From Strigamia acuminata (Eukaryota > Arthropoda > Chilopoda > Geophilomorpha > Linotaeniidae), in the NCBI GenBank assembly GCA_949358305.1, contig OX442315.1, positions 33,878,427-33,942,426 on the forward strand: 64,000 nucleotides of DNA, given 5' to 3'. Below the pieces are notes generated by a model. It had not been told where the DNA came from and ran no database searches. It was given only the letters and a program-made list of their open reading frames with translations. A program made the position numbers and the translations under genes. This document shows positions 25,701-35,500 of the stretch, in pieces (position 1 is the first letter of the stretch; every line of letters starts with the position of its first letter).

Positions 25701-27146
25701 CCTACAAATCCATGCACTGATTCAACAGAATTCAGAAAATGCGAAGAAAAGTGTCTTGAAAGTAAATTGGACAATCTAAAGCTTACATGCAGGTAAAATT
25801 CCATTATCAAATCTCCTTTACAATGACGTCCATTCATTTCGTCAACGCGTTTTTTAGTCTGTTTCCACCTCACGCTGAAAGTTTTTTCTTCTTTTTTCCC
25901 TAACAAAGTTTACCCCCCTGCGAACCTAACCTTACCATTTACAGTGTAAGCTGTGTAGCCCGGACAAAGCACCGTCCGGACAGCTGTATGGTCCGGACAG
26001 GTTTGCAGTTGCACGGACCCGGACCCAATCAGTATAGAGCAAGGCAAAATTTTCTCTTTGGTACAGACAGCTCTCCCTTTCGAAATCCGGACAAAGTGAT
26101 GCGTCCCGTATAGAGAAAAATTGCTGTGTAGTCCGGACAAAAACCAATAATACCGATTTTCTAATAAAACAAATTACAAAAAGAATTAAAAATGTCTTCA
26201 CGTAAATATTACGTATTTTCAGCGGTACTTTGCATTTGCACTATTTCTTAGCGCAAATGTCGGTTTTAAGCCCTTATGAACCTGGCAGTAAACTAATAAT
26301 TTAATTTTTACTATTTTACATTCTTTTTATTGCTTCTTTCAATAGAAGATTACATTTTTTTGAATTATTTTAATGTAGCGGATACGCCCTACAGAACGGA
26401 AATTTCCCTAAACCGGACAAGTTTATGGAACCCGTCCTATGTCCGGGCTACACAGCTTACACTGTATTTTATAAACAAATCTCTCTCAGGAAGGAAATTG
26501 GGGTGTTCTTCAACCCCAACTTTTATGAGTGTGTTTTTTGTTTACTGTCAAATTGAGGTCCTGCCCTTGAGCAGCACTCCCAGTTTTGAGATGTGTGTCG
26601 CCCATTGTACCACTATGCAATAAAGGCACTCATAAAAGTTGGGGTTGAAGAACACCCCAGAAATAGTCGATGACGTGATGATCGGCGACGAAAGGAAGAG
26701 ACCTCTTTACGATAACTAAAGTTTGCAATTGTACCTGCAGATTACCATTTATAAAATCATCCTCTTTGCCTCTTTGCACCACTTCAATCTCAGCTAAGCA
26801 AGTTATACAATCCTATCTGAAAATATATTCTGGAAACGTGAATACTCAACGTGATTGCAATTGCCGACCTGCCTGCAAATTCGATTTCAGCATCTCTCAC
26901 ATTCTGTACGATCAAACATTCCAAGATGCATTACAAAAATCGTTCGTGTTATCGGTATACGAATTAGAAAGTAACTTTCGAGAGATTTTTACAGAGCAAT
27001 TAAAATTACCACTTATAAAACTAGTTTGCGATGTTGGGTCGATTACTGGATTTTATCTGGGAATCTCTTTCTTCTCATTCTTAAAGCAAATCCCCAAAAT
27101 TTCACATTTCTTCAATTCGTATAAAATAAGAAATCCAATATTTTAA
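16792..27146 (+). CDS. Channel B: two-domain (concatenated) DEG/ENaC ion channel
   Basis: 815-residue predicted cation channel with two DEG/ENaC units in tandem. Exons: 16792-17140, 17660-17772, 17867-17939, 18747-18838, 18944-19048, 20257-20369, 20816-21626, 23432-23528, 23586-23668, 23800-23895, 25683-25792, 26741-27146; total 2448 nt. Approximate layout: TM1 residues 43-63; first ectodomain; CKCARAC at 320-326; D-I-G-G and filter G-I-S (381-383) in TM2, about 370-393; basic intracellular linker 394-445; second TM1 446-468; second ectodomain; D-V-G-S and G-I-S (788-790) in the second TM2; short tail. Both ectodomains have an NPC...KC..xC...C block (exons 6 and 11). The gating-associated HG dipeptide before TM1 is not present (H-V at 23-24). 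The start is chosen because M-x-x-RKR and the downstream TKEHIEADI are conserved in C. Transposons fill introns 5, 6, 7 and 10. Confidence 0.92.
18207..18599. mobile_element. TATACTC-type MITE (TATACTCCAAACC ends)
   Basis: A 393-bp element in intron 3 of channel B has inverted ends TATACTCCAAACC and GGTTTGGAGTATA and the subterminal motif GGCTCAACCAATAAGAG or its near-complement. It is non-coding. Confidence 0.8.
20428..20747. repeat. 10-bp satellite (GATAAAATTT / GATGAAATTT)
   Basis: About 32 tandem 10-bp units alternate between GATAAAATTT and GATGAAATTT, largely as a 20-bp higher-order unit. The array ends about 70 bases before the exon 7 acceptor of channel B. Confidence 0.95.
22103..22254. 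mobile_element. Pogo-like MITE
   Basis: A 152-bp element in intron 7 of channel B has ends TACAGTCGAAACTCCTTATA and the near-complement at 22229-22254. The CAGT(C/T)GAAACTC..TATAACGAA type of terminus is characteristic of pogo/Tigger derivatives. A lone related end is seen at about 53875. Confidence 0.75.
22377..22964. repeat. 22-bp minisatellite containing AATCGAT
   Basis: About 26-27 head-to-tail copies of a 22-bp unit (TGATATTAATCGATATTTCTAG) lie in intron 7 of channel B. A C/A variant occurs at one position near the unit's end. The unit core is close to palindromic (ATATTAATCGATAT). Confidence 0.97.
23011..23266. mobile_element. MITE of the RGGGGTTTCAT group (GCGCTGAAG interior)
   Basis: The left end TAGGGGATTTCATGAATGA and right end TTATGAAACCCCTTA bound about 256 bp in intron 7 of channel B. 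The right half matches the copy at 50291-50499 (shared GTCATGTGACAGTAGTA). It shares only its termini with the larger 6453-8009 element. Confidence 0.75.
23991..24569 (-). mobile_element. CAGTGTAAGCTGTGTAG element, copy 1
   Basis: The element starts at CAGTGTAAGCTGTGTAGCCC. Its right end reads GTCCGGGCTACACAGC...ACTG with a 4-bp deletion inside the terminal repeat. The interior is rich in TCCGGAC words. It is inverted relative to the copy at 25942-26464. It lies in intron 10 of channel B. Confidence 0.75.
24572..25638. mobile_element. Pogo-like element split by a nested insertion
   Basis: The left end CAGTAGAGGTTATACGAACG and a right end whose complement reads CGGTAGAGCATCGATTATCT are typical pogo/Tigger-like termini. 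The unit is interrupted by the 24782-25554 fold-back element. It abuts the 23991-24569 element directly. Confidence 0.6.
24782..25554. mobile_element. CAGGGTGG fold-back element
   Basis: A 773-bp element has long inverted arms starting TACAGGGTGGAAGAAAAGTC. The complementary arm includes ACTTCTAAACCAATCAGGTT-like sequence on one side and its complement on the other. It is non-coding, with TA-type flanks. It is related to 57038-57808 and to the fragment at 5965-6255. Confidence 0.85.
25942..26464 (+). mobile_element. CAGTGTAAGCTGTGTAG element, copy 2
   Basis: A 523-bp copy in intron 11 of channel B has intact inverted ends (CAGTGTAAGCTGTGTAGCCC and complement). It is oriented opposite to copy 1, so the two could base-pair in the pre-mRNA around exon 11. 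Confidence 0.8.
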
Positions 27147-27149
27147 AAA

Positions 27150-27155
27150 AATAAA
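27150..27155 (+). terminator. Possible poly(A) signal of channel B
   Basis: AATAAA stands four bases after the channel B stop codon. It would give a very short 3' UTR; a distal site could be used instead. Confidence 0.4.
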
Positions 27156-27235
27156 AGCAATGACAAGTATAGTAAAATTTTACTTTCATTTCTGTGTGTT
27201 TTCAATTTAACTAAAATATGTGCAATGGAAACAAT

Positions 27236-27729
27236 AAGGGGTTTCATGAAATGAGCGATTATTGTGATTAGTTGATTATTGCAATAATCAAAATCACTCA
27301 ATTATTGAGGACCCAACAAAAATCTGATTATGTGATTATTGTTACGATGGGTGGAATTGTTTAAATTTTAACCTAAATACGCAGCAATTGTTTAAAAAAA
27401 GTTTCTACAAATAATATTTGCAACTACATAACTTGTTTCATGTGTTCAGTTTAACCTAAACTGAGCAAACTTTGTTAAATTATGACTTTGTGTAGTTGTA
27501 GCGGGTCTGACACCGCCATGTTGGTTTCAGTCGAGAGAGCACTTATAATCGGCCCAAGTCAGCAGAAAATCATGGTTTGGGATGATTACTTGATTAGTTG
27601 CTTAGTTGCTTATGTGATGAAATGATTATTCTCGGGATTGGTTGAATCCAATCACATGACACATCAAGTAATCGACTAATCAAAGTAATCAAAGTAATCA
27701 ACTAATCGCTCATTTAATATAACCCCTTA
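27236..27729. mobile_element. MITE of the RGGGGTTTCAT group (GATTATTG interior)
   Basis: The ends are TAAGGGGTTTCATGAAATGA and ...TTTAATATAACCCCTTA. The 494-bp interior is dominated by GATTA/TAATC words that fold on themselves. It is non-coding. Confidence 0.75.
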
Positions 27730-27760
27730 ATATGTATACATGTGTTGGGTAATCTTTTCC

Positions 27761-28367
27761 TGCACTGAGTGGGATTTTTACATTTTTCCCGATGAAACGG
27801 GATTCGAGGAAATGACCCGACCCGTTTCTGAAGGCCTGTACCAATAATCATCAAAAAAAATTTAATTTTTGTGGTAATTATTTTACCGTAACAATCCAAA
27901 AACGTTGGAAACAAAAAACAATGCCTGATGGGAGTATGACGTAGTCAGTTTTAAAGTTCATTTGACTTGGATCCAGCTCTTGGATCTGGGTGGATCCAAG
28001 GTGTCTGACCTAATCAATCCATTGTTTTCGAATGACAAGATTGATTGGAAATTCTTTAAAAATTGACTTCATCCTAGTTGCTATCAATGTCACATAAAAA
28101 AAACCAATTTTTAAACTATCATGAATCATTTAACAAATTGCGAATTGAATTTTGAATCGACAGTCAGTCTGCGCATGTGCATGACTGTCTGATTCGAGCT
28201 GATGACGCAGGGCAAGTAGTCTGCGACCATCATGCATTGCTTTTTTTTAAACTATCTATAGGATTGTTATTACAAAATAATTACTACAATCAATTTAATT
28301 TTTTTCTCTATAATTATTAAATTTTTATTACGGGCTTCCAGAAAATGTAAAAATCCCACTCAGTGCA
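27761..28367. mobile_element. 607-bp TIR element (TGCACTGAGTGGGATTTTTA ends)
   Basis: Nearly perfect 26-bp inverted ends (TGCACTGAGTGGGATTTTTA plus six further bases) bound a non-coding interior. Confidence 0.8.
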
Positions 28368-28617
28368 CTTGACCTTTAATGTCTTTTATTATGAGTGTAT
28401 CAATTGGAACATGATGATATTAATCAAAGTTATTTATTATTTACACGTTTAAATTATTCTATTTAACAATTGGCAAAATATCAAGTACTTACAGATTCTT
28501 AGCACAAATTATTCTTCTGGAATTGCGAAACTTTCCGTGCACGTTCGCAGCTTGTTCGAAACATTTAAGTGCTTTTCTAAACAAATGTTCTTGAGTTTTT
28601 ATTTTTATTTATTGTAG

Positions 28618-28709
28618 TTAAAAAGTCGTTAAATAACAAATGTGATTCAAATGACAACAATACGATATGTACACCTTGTTCATGTTCTCGCGTATTTGTA
28701 TTGAACTAA
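28618..28709 (+). other. Weak candidate terminal exon, Cys-rich C-terminus
   Basis: A pyrimidine-rich tract ending in TTGTAG precedes an open stretch of about 29 codons ending in TAA. It encodes a short peptide with four cysteines (C-D-S-N-D..., then C-T-P-C-S-C-S-R). AATAAA follows at 28739-28744. This looks like a last exon plus a poly(A) site, but I find no convincing upstream exons, so it may be a relic or chance. Confidence 0.22.
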
Positions 28710-29439
28710 CCGTTAATTTTACAAATTCCTTTTGATCCAATAAAGCACATTAAATTGTATTTATTCTATTTTTTTTAAAATTTTCTTTATAAACTTTTTA
28801 TATTAATAGTAATGTTGCACCATTTTAATCAATTGCAAGTGCAAACAGAACGTTTTTGAGTATACCGCACGCTTGTCGTTTACTTTCAAAGATAAAATTC
28901 ATAAATAAATGTTGCTTGAAAGATGTGTAAGGCAACTACTTACATTATTTACTTTAAATTTTATCCTTTACATGAAATCCTGTGTCAATAAATCAGCAAC
29001 TGTGAGCAACATTTAATGTTGACGTAATCTTGTGTATTTCTAATCTGTAATCTTTAATCAAACCAGTCTTAAATTTACTGTACCATGAATTAAATATGAT
29101 GTGAATGCACCATAAATTAAACGTAACATCAGTTAAATGTAACACAAATTAAATGTAACGTAAATTAAATGTAACATAAATTAAATGTACCATAACTAAG
29201 TGAAACAGATATACAGTATAGTACCTCTGACTAAAAAATAAGCCTCTAAATATTACAAATTCTTGCGTCAATTGCCGGCTCGATTAAAAGCACACTTAAA
29301 TGAAACTTACAACAAGAATAAAACAAACAAAATCTAATAACATTTGTTCTCTACGTTTAAAAATTTTGCAACGGCATTCAGTGAAGAGTGCAGGTGTTAA
29401 GAATTGCTTTGATGTGTTTTTAATATGTTGCGATAGAGG

Positions 29440-29520
29440 CCAATAATTGCTATTTTCTATTATGTGAGCAATTAGCCACAGATGTACGGTTGATTGTTTT
29501 TTCGTAGTTCACTATATAAG
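29440..29520 (+). promoter_or_regulatory. Promoter of giant gene 1 (CCAAT and TATA boxes)
   Basis: CCAAT at 29440-29444 and TATATAAG at 29513-29520 lie upstream of the start codon at 29568. Both boxes and the sequence after the TATA box (AGCTCAAG.TCTCACATTGA) are conserved in front of giant gene 2. Transcription would start about 25-30 bases after the TATA box, near the TCACATT at about 29531. Confidence 0.8.
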
Positions 29521-29567
29521 CTCAAGCTCTCACATTGAAACTTCACTCTATAGCCGATTAGACGAAG

Positions 29568-32500
29568 ATGTTTCTCCAAAGAAAGAGACATGCTGGGCTG
29601 TTCTTGGTTTTGCAGCTTTCAGGTAAATATTCCAGATTGGAAACAAAAAAACTTATTGTTTGACATAGTAGTAACTGCAACCTTAGCAGAACAATATTGT
29701 GTGAAGTAGTTATACCTTTATGATTCGTACATTTATTTCAGTAATCGGATTGATATCATCATACAACTTGATTCCAAAACACTACAATGATGTAAATAAA
29801 GCTTTGCATCATGTCATAGGAAATGCAAAAGTTGGAATTCCCTCAGCGACCACAGCTCATAGTCGAACATATTCCACTACATCGACTTCTGGTAGTACGT
29901 CTTCAAGTGGATCATCAGTCGGCGGATCTTATTCTAGTAGCTCTGGGGGATCTTCTTCTAGCAGCTCATCTTCTAGGGGATCTTCTTCTAGTAGCTCATC
30001 TTCTGGCGGATCTTCTTCAAGTGGATCATCTTCCAGGCAAATTGTTGACTATTACATTGTTGAGCCACAATTTGTCCAACTGATTCAAGAAGTAAAAGCC
30101 TCAACCAAAGCTGTAAAGGTCAGAGCTCAAAAACATCAAGATGGCCTCTACACGCTGACAGTAACCACTGACAAAGGAACAAAAACATACGATAAAGTGT
30201 CAAAAGCCACGTTTGATGTGTTTGCCAAATTACTAAAAAATCCAACTTTGCAAGTAAAAGAAGTAGGAAAAGTTGGGTCAAAAATAAGAATTGCTGTTTC
30301 TCCTGAACCACCAAAACCAACAAATATTTTTAAAATCAAACCACAACTTTTAGATGCGGTCAATAGAATCAGAAAAGGAGGTTATTCAATTCAAATAACA
30401 ACAAAAGGCAATAAGTACACAATAACTGTGACTAATAAGTCAAACGGAAAAAAAGAAACCTTTGCTGATGTACCCGAAAATACTGGCAATGCTTTCATTC
30501 GATTGCTCAAAAATCCTTCATTACAGTACCAAGTTATAGGCAAATCAGGAGACGAAGATGTATTGTTTATTCCCAACTACAGTGGAAAGCAAACAAAAAT
30601 AACCGTTAAATCGCTGTTTTTGACATTGCTGAAACAGGTGCGAAATCATCCGAGCAATCATATTAAAATTCAACCCGGAACCGATGGTAAATATGAGTTA
30701 ATCGTCCAAGATGGCAAGAAACAGCCCCAAACCTACAAGCACATAGATCCAAACCTACTTTTTTCTTTTGTCGAACTTATTAAGAATCCTAATTTGCAAT
30801 ATAAAGTCTCACCAGCTGGTAATGGAGAATTTACCGTCACTGTCGTGGATCAACCTGACGACTTTAATGGTGGGACCGTTGGAAAAGGAATTGAGTACTA
30901 CATTGTTAAACCACAATTCGTTCAACTGATCACACAAGTCCGGAAATCAACTAAAGCAGTTAAAATCAAATATCAGCCAGAAGACGACGGCTTGTTAACA
31001 GTAACCTTAACTACAGACAAAGGAACAAAAACCTACAATAAAATACCCAGGGACATTTTTTCCTTGTTTGTTAAATTACTCAAGAATCCAACTTTGCAAA
31101 TCACAGAAGTGGGAAAAGAAGGGTCCAACGTAAAAATTTCTGTTTCTCCTGAACCACCGAAACCAAAAAATATAATTACAGTAAAACCCGAATTCTTAGA
31201 TGTTGTTCAAAAAATAAGAAAAGGAGGCTACTCAATTCAAATAGCAACATCAGGTGATACGTACACAATAACTGTGACTGACGATTCGAATGGAAAAAAG
31301 AAAATCTATTCTGATGTGCCAGCTAAAATTGGCGACGCCTTTATTCGATTGGTTAAAGATCCTTCATTGCCTTATGAAATTTTAGGCAAATCAGGAGATA
31401 AAACTTATTTGTTTATTCCTGACATTAGTGGAAAGCAAACGACGTTTATAGTAAAACCACTGTTTTTGACATTGCTGAAACAAGTACGAAAACATCCAGA
31501 AAATAGGATTCAAATTCAACCTGGAACTGATGGCAAATATGAGTTAACCATTCATCAAGGGAAGAAAGGATCTAAAACATACAAGCACATTGATCCAAAT
31601 TTGCTTTTTGTATTTGTTAAGCTTATTAAGAATCCTGATTTGCAGTTTAAACTCTCACCAGCAGCTAATGGACAATTTACGATTACTCTTGAAGAGCAAC
31701 CTGGAGACCTCAACGTCGGCACAGTTGATTCTGATAAATTTTTAGAATTAATTACTAAAGCTAAGAGTGATCCATCGTACAATTTGAGAATTGGCACAGG
31801 AAAAAATGGTTTGGAACTTATTATCACTCATGAAGGCAAAGTACAGAAATATCCATTACCGGCTAAATTCATAAACATTATTGTTCAGCTTCTTGCTTCT
31901 ATGAAGATTCCAAAAACAGTCAAACATAATGGTCAAACAACTTTTATTCTAGCGGATGAAGAAACACAAACGCCAATCAAAGTAGACATCGAGCTCACTG
32001 ATTTGGTCGAAGAGATAAAAAAGCATCCAAATGCAAACATCAAGTTTAAGGTAGAGCCTTCAACAAACGGTAAATTCAACATTGTAATCTTCATTGATGG
32101 TAAACCAACAGAGTTGAAAAACCAATCCCCTGATGCTATCAAGTTTCTGATAAAAGTTACAAAAAATCCAAAAATGCCAATTCATGTCGTCAAAGAAAAA
32201 CCTCAACATAAGGAACCAGAACATGACCAAACAACCTTTATTGTGACAGATGACGAAACAAACACACCAATCAGAGTAGATATTGAGTTCACTGATTTGA
32301 TCGAAGAAATAAAAAAGAATCCAAAGTCAGACATCAAGTATAAGGTCGAACCAACCAAAAATGGAAAATCTAACATTATAATCTACATTAATGGCAAACC
32401 AAAGGTGTTGAAAGATCAATCTCCTGAAGCTATCAAGTTTCTGATAAAAGTAACTAAAAATCCAAAATTGCCGATTCATGTTGTCAAAGAAGAACCTAAA

Positions 32501-35500
32501 CATGAAGAACCGACTTTCGTTGTGTCAGATGATGAAACCAAAACACCAATCAAAGTAGATGTTGAGTTCACCGATTTGATTGAAGAGATAAAAAATAATC
32601 CAAAGTCAGACATCAAATACAAGGTCGAACCAACCAAAAATGGAAAATCTAACATTATTGTCTACATTAATGGAAAACCAAAAGTGTTGAAAGATCAATC
32701 CCCCGAAGCTATCAAGTTTCTGATAAAAGTAACTAAAAACCCAAAATTGCCAATCCATGTTGTCAAAGAAGAACCTAAACATGAAGAACCGACTTTCGTT
32801 GTGTCAGATGATGAAACCAAAACACCAATCAAAGTAGATGTTGAGTTCACCGATTTGATTGAAGAGATAAAAAATAATCCAAAGTCAGACATCAAATACA
32901 AGGTCGAACCAACCAAAAATGGAAAATCTAACATTATTGTCTACATTAATGGCAAACCAAAGGTGTTGAAAGACCAATCCCCCGAAGCTATCAAATTTCT
33001 GATAAAAGTAACTAAAAATCCAAAATTGCCAATTCATGTTGTTAAAGAAGAACCCAAACATAAAGAACCTCATCATGAGAAACCTGGACACAAAGAACCA
33101 CATCATGACAAACCTGGACATAAAAATCCACATCATGAAAAACCAGGACATAAAGAACCACATCATGAGAAACCTGGACACAAAGAACCACACCACGATA
33201 AACCAGGACATAAAGAACCACACCATGAAAAACCTGGACACAAAGAACCACACCACGATAAACCTGGACATAAAGAACCACACCATGAAAAACCTGGACA
33301 CAAAGAACCACACCACGATAAACCTGGACATAAAGAACCACACCATGAAAAACCAGGACATAAAGAACCACATCATGAGAAACCTGGACACAAAGAACCA
33401 CACCACGATAAACCAGGACATAAAGAACCACACCATGAAAAACCTGGACACAAAGAACCACACCACGATAAACCTGGACATAAAGAACCACACCATGAAA
33501 AACCTGGACACAAAGAACCACACCACGATAAACCTGGACATAAAGAACCACACCATGAAAAACCTGGACACAAAGAACCACATCATGACAAACCTGGACA
33601 TAAAGAACCACACCATGAAGAACCAGGACACAAAGAACCACACCACGATAAACCTGGACATAAAGAACCACACCATGAAAAACCTGGACACAAAGAACCA
33701 CACCACGATAAACCTGGACATAAAGAACCACACCACGATAAACCTGGACATAAAGAACCACACCACGATAAACCTGGACATAAAGAACCACACAGAAAAG
33801 AACATAAACCCAAGGATGTTATACATGTTATTGCACCTGGAAAGTCTTCACATGATCCCATTATCACAATACCTAAAAAACAATTGGCACTTATCCAGAC
33901 AATTAAATCTGCTCCTCAGTTATCAATTTCTGTTGCTCCAGATGGTCCCAATTTCAAAATTACCGTCAGTGACGGTCAAGATACCAAAACATATTCAGAT
34001 ATTACTCCCCAATTACTGAGTAAGTTAATTACTATTAGACATCAAAAAGATTTGCCATTTGAAATCACCCCTTCAGATGATCCAAAGAAGGTAAACATTA
34101 ATGTTCCAAATACGAAGAAACCAGATGTTGAAAATATTGATGTTACTATCGATTATCTTAAACCTTTGGAAATAATAAGACATCAACCAGATACTGAGTT
34201 TGAAATTACGCCAGACAATGATGGTACTTTCACAGTAACAATCAAACCTAAAGATGGAAGCAAACCTCACACTTTGAAACATGTGCATTCGAATGTCTTG
34301 AATTTGATCAGCAAACTGAAAACAAGTCCACATGTTCAATTCAGAGTGAAGACAGACAAGCATGGAAAGATTAAATTGGTCGTACCTAAACACCAATCAC
34401 AACCTATTCATACAAAACTAACTCCAGAGATCATTGAATTATTAAAGAACATCAGAGGAAAACCAGAACCAAAAGTTTCAATCAAACCCGAAAAACCAGG
34501 AACTTATACGATCATTGTACAAAACGGTAAAAAACCAAAAAAAGAGTACCAACATATTAGTCCAGAGTTGATTCCAGTTATCACCAAATTGTACAGTGAA
34601 CCAAATGTAGAATATGAAATCAAACCGGGGAAAGGTGATACTATCGAATTTGTTCCATCTGCACCAAGTAGCAACAGTCATCGCTATGAAGTGAAGCCGG
34701 ATGTTATAGATATCATTAAAGATATTAAACAAAATCCAGATACAGAAATTAACGTCAAGCCGGGACCACATCACACTTTCGATATCGAAACCAAAGAACC
34801 ACGTAAGAGGCCAAAGACTTATCCTCATGTCAACCAAGAGACATTGGACTTGATCATAGATTTGAAAAGTCATCCAGATGTTTCGTTCAAAGTTAAACCA
34901 ACCCCGAAAGGAAACTTTTACATCACTGTACCAAAATCAAATGTTAAAGAAGATAACGTGCGAATAACTCCAGATGTTCTGGAATTGATAAAACTTCTCC
35001 ATTCTCCAAAGGTTGTTAAACTTAACATCAAGCCACAAAAAGACGGAGCATTTACTGTCGTTGTTAATGATGGTAAAAAAGAGCATACCTATCCAAATAT
35101 TCCAAAAAGAGTATTGCCAGTTATCATAAAATTGTATAGAAATCCTCACAGAAACATACAATTGAAGCCGTCAAGTGAGAACCAAATCTATGGCAATTTG
35201 CCTGAAGACCTACCTAAAACCACGACAGCTGTGGTTAACAAAGAAGATGTGGATTTGATCCATCACATTAAACGACAACCTCACACAGATGTCACTTTTA
35301 AGAGGGACAGAAAAAATAGACCTACGGTTGTAGTTGGTCATGGTACAGATAGAGAGTCGTATCCTCGTGTCGCTCCTAACATTGTTAACCTTGTCACTAA
35401 GTTACTCACTCAACCAAAACTTCCATTCCATATTTATACTGGTAGAGATGGAAGACATGTCCTAACTATTCCGGTTCGACCAAAAGAGTTAATAGTTAAA

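Larger units (their letters stand above)
27156..29439. other. Intergenic region between channel B and giant protein gene 1
   Basis: This region contains two TIR elements (27236-27729 and 27761-28367), a weak candidate terminal exon (28618-28709, listed separately) and otherwise AT-rich sequence. A short run around 29100-29190 repeats AAATTAAATGTAAC-like words. From about 29330 the sequence begins to resemble the region upstream of giant gene 2. Confidence 0.6.

Noticed and set aside
29720-29741. Start codon of giant gene 1 at 29720
   Set aside because: The ATG lies in the intron before a TTTATTTCAG acceptor. Using 29568 with the 29622/29742 splice gives a signal peptide and is conserved in copy 2.
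33036-34019. Long + strand frame in another phase, and long - strand frames, across the His-rich repeat (also 61672-62896)
   Set aside because: The 30-bp unit is a multiple of three, so any stop-free frame stays open through all units. The sense frame has the signal peptide, conserved promoter and continuous flanking modules, so these are shadows.
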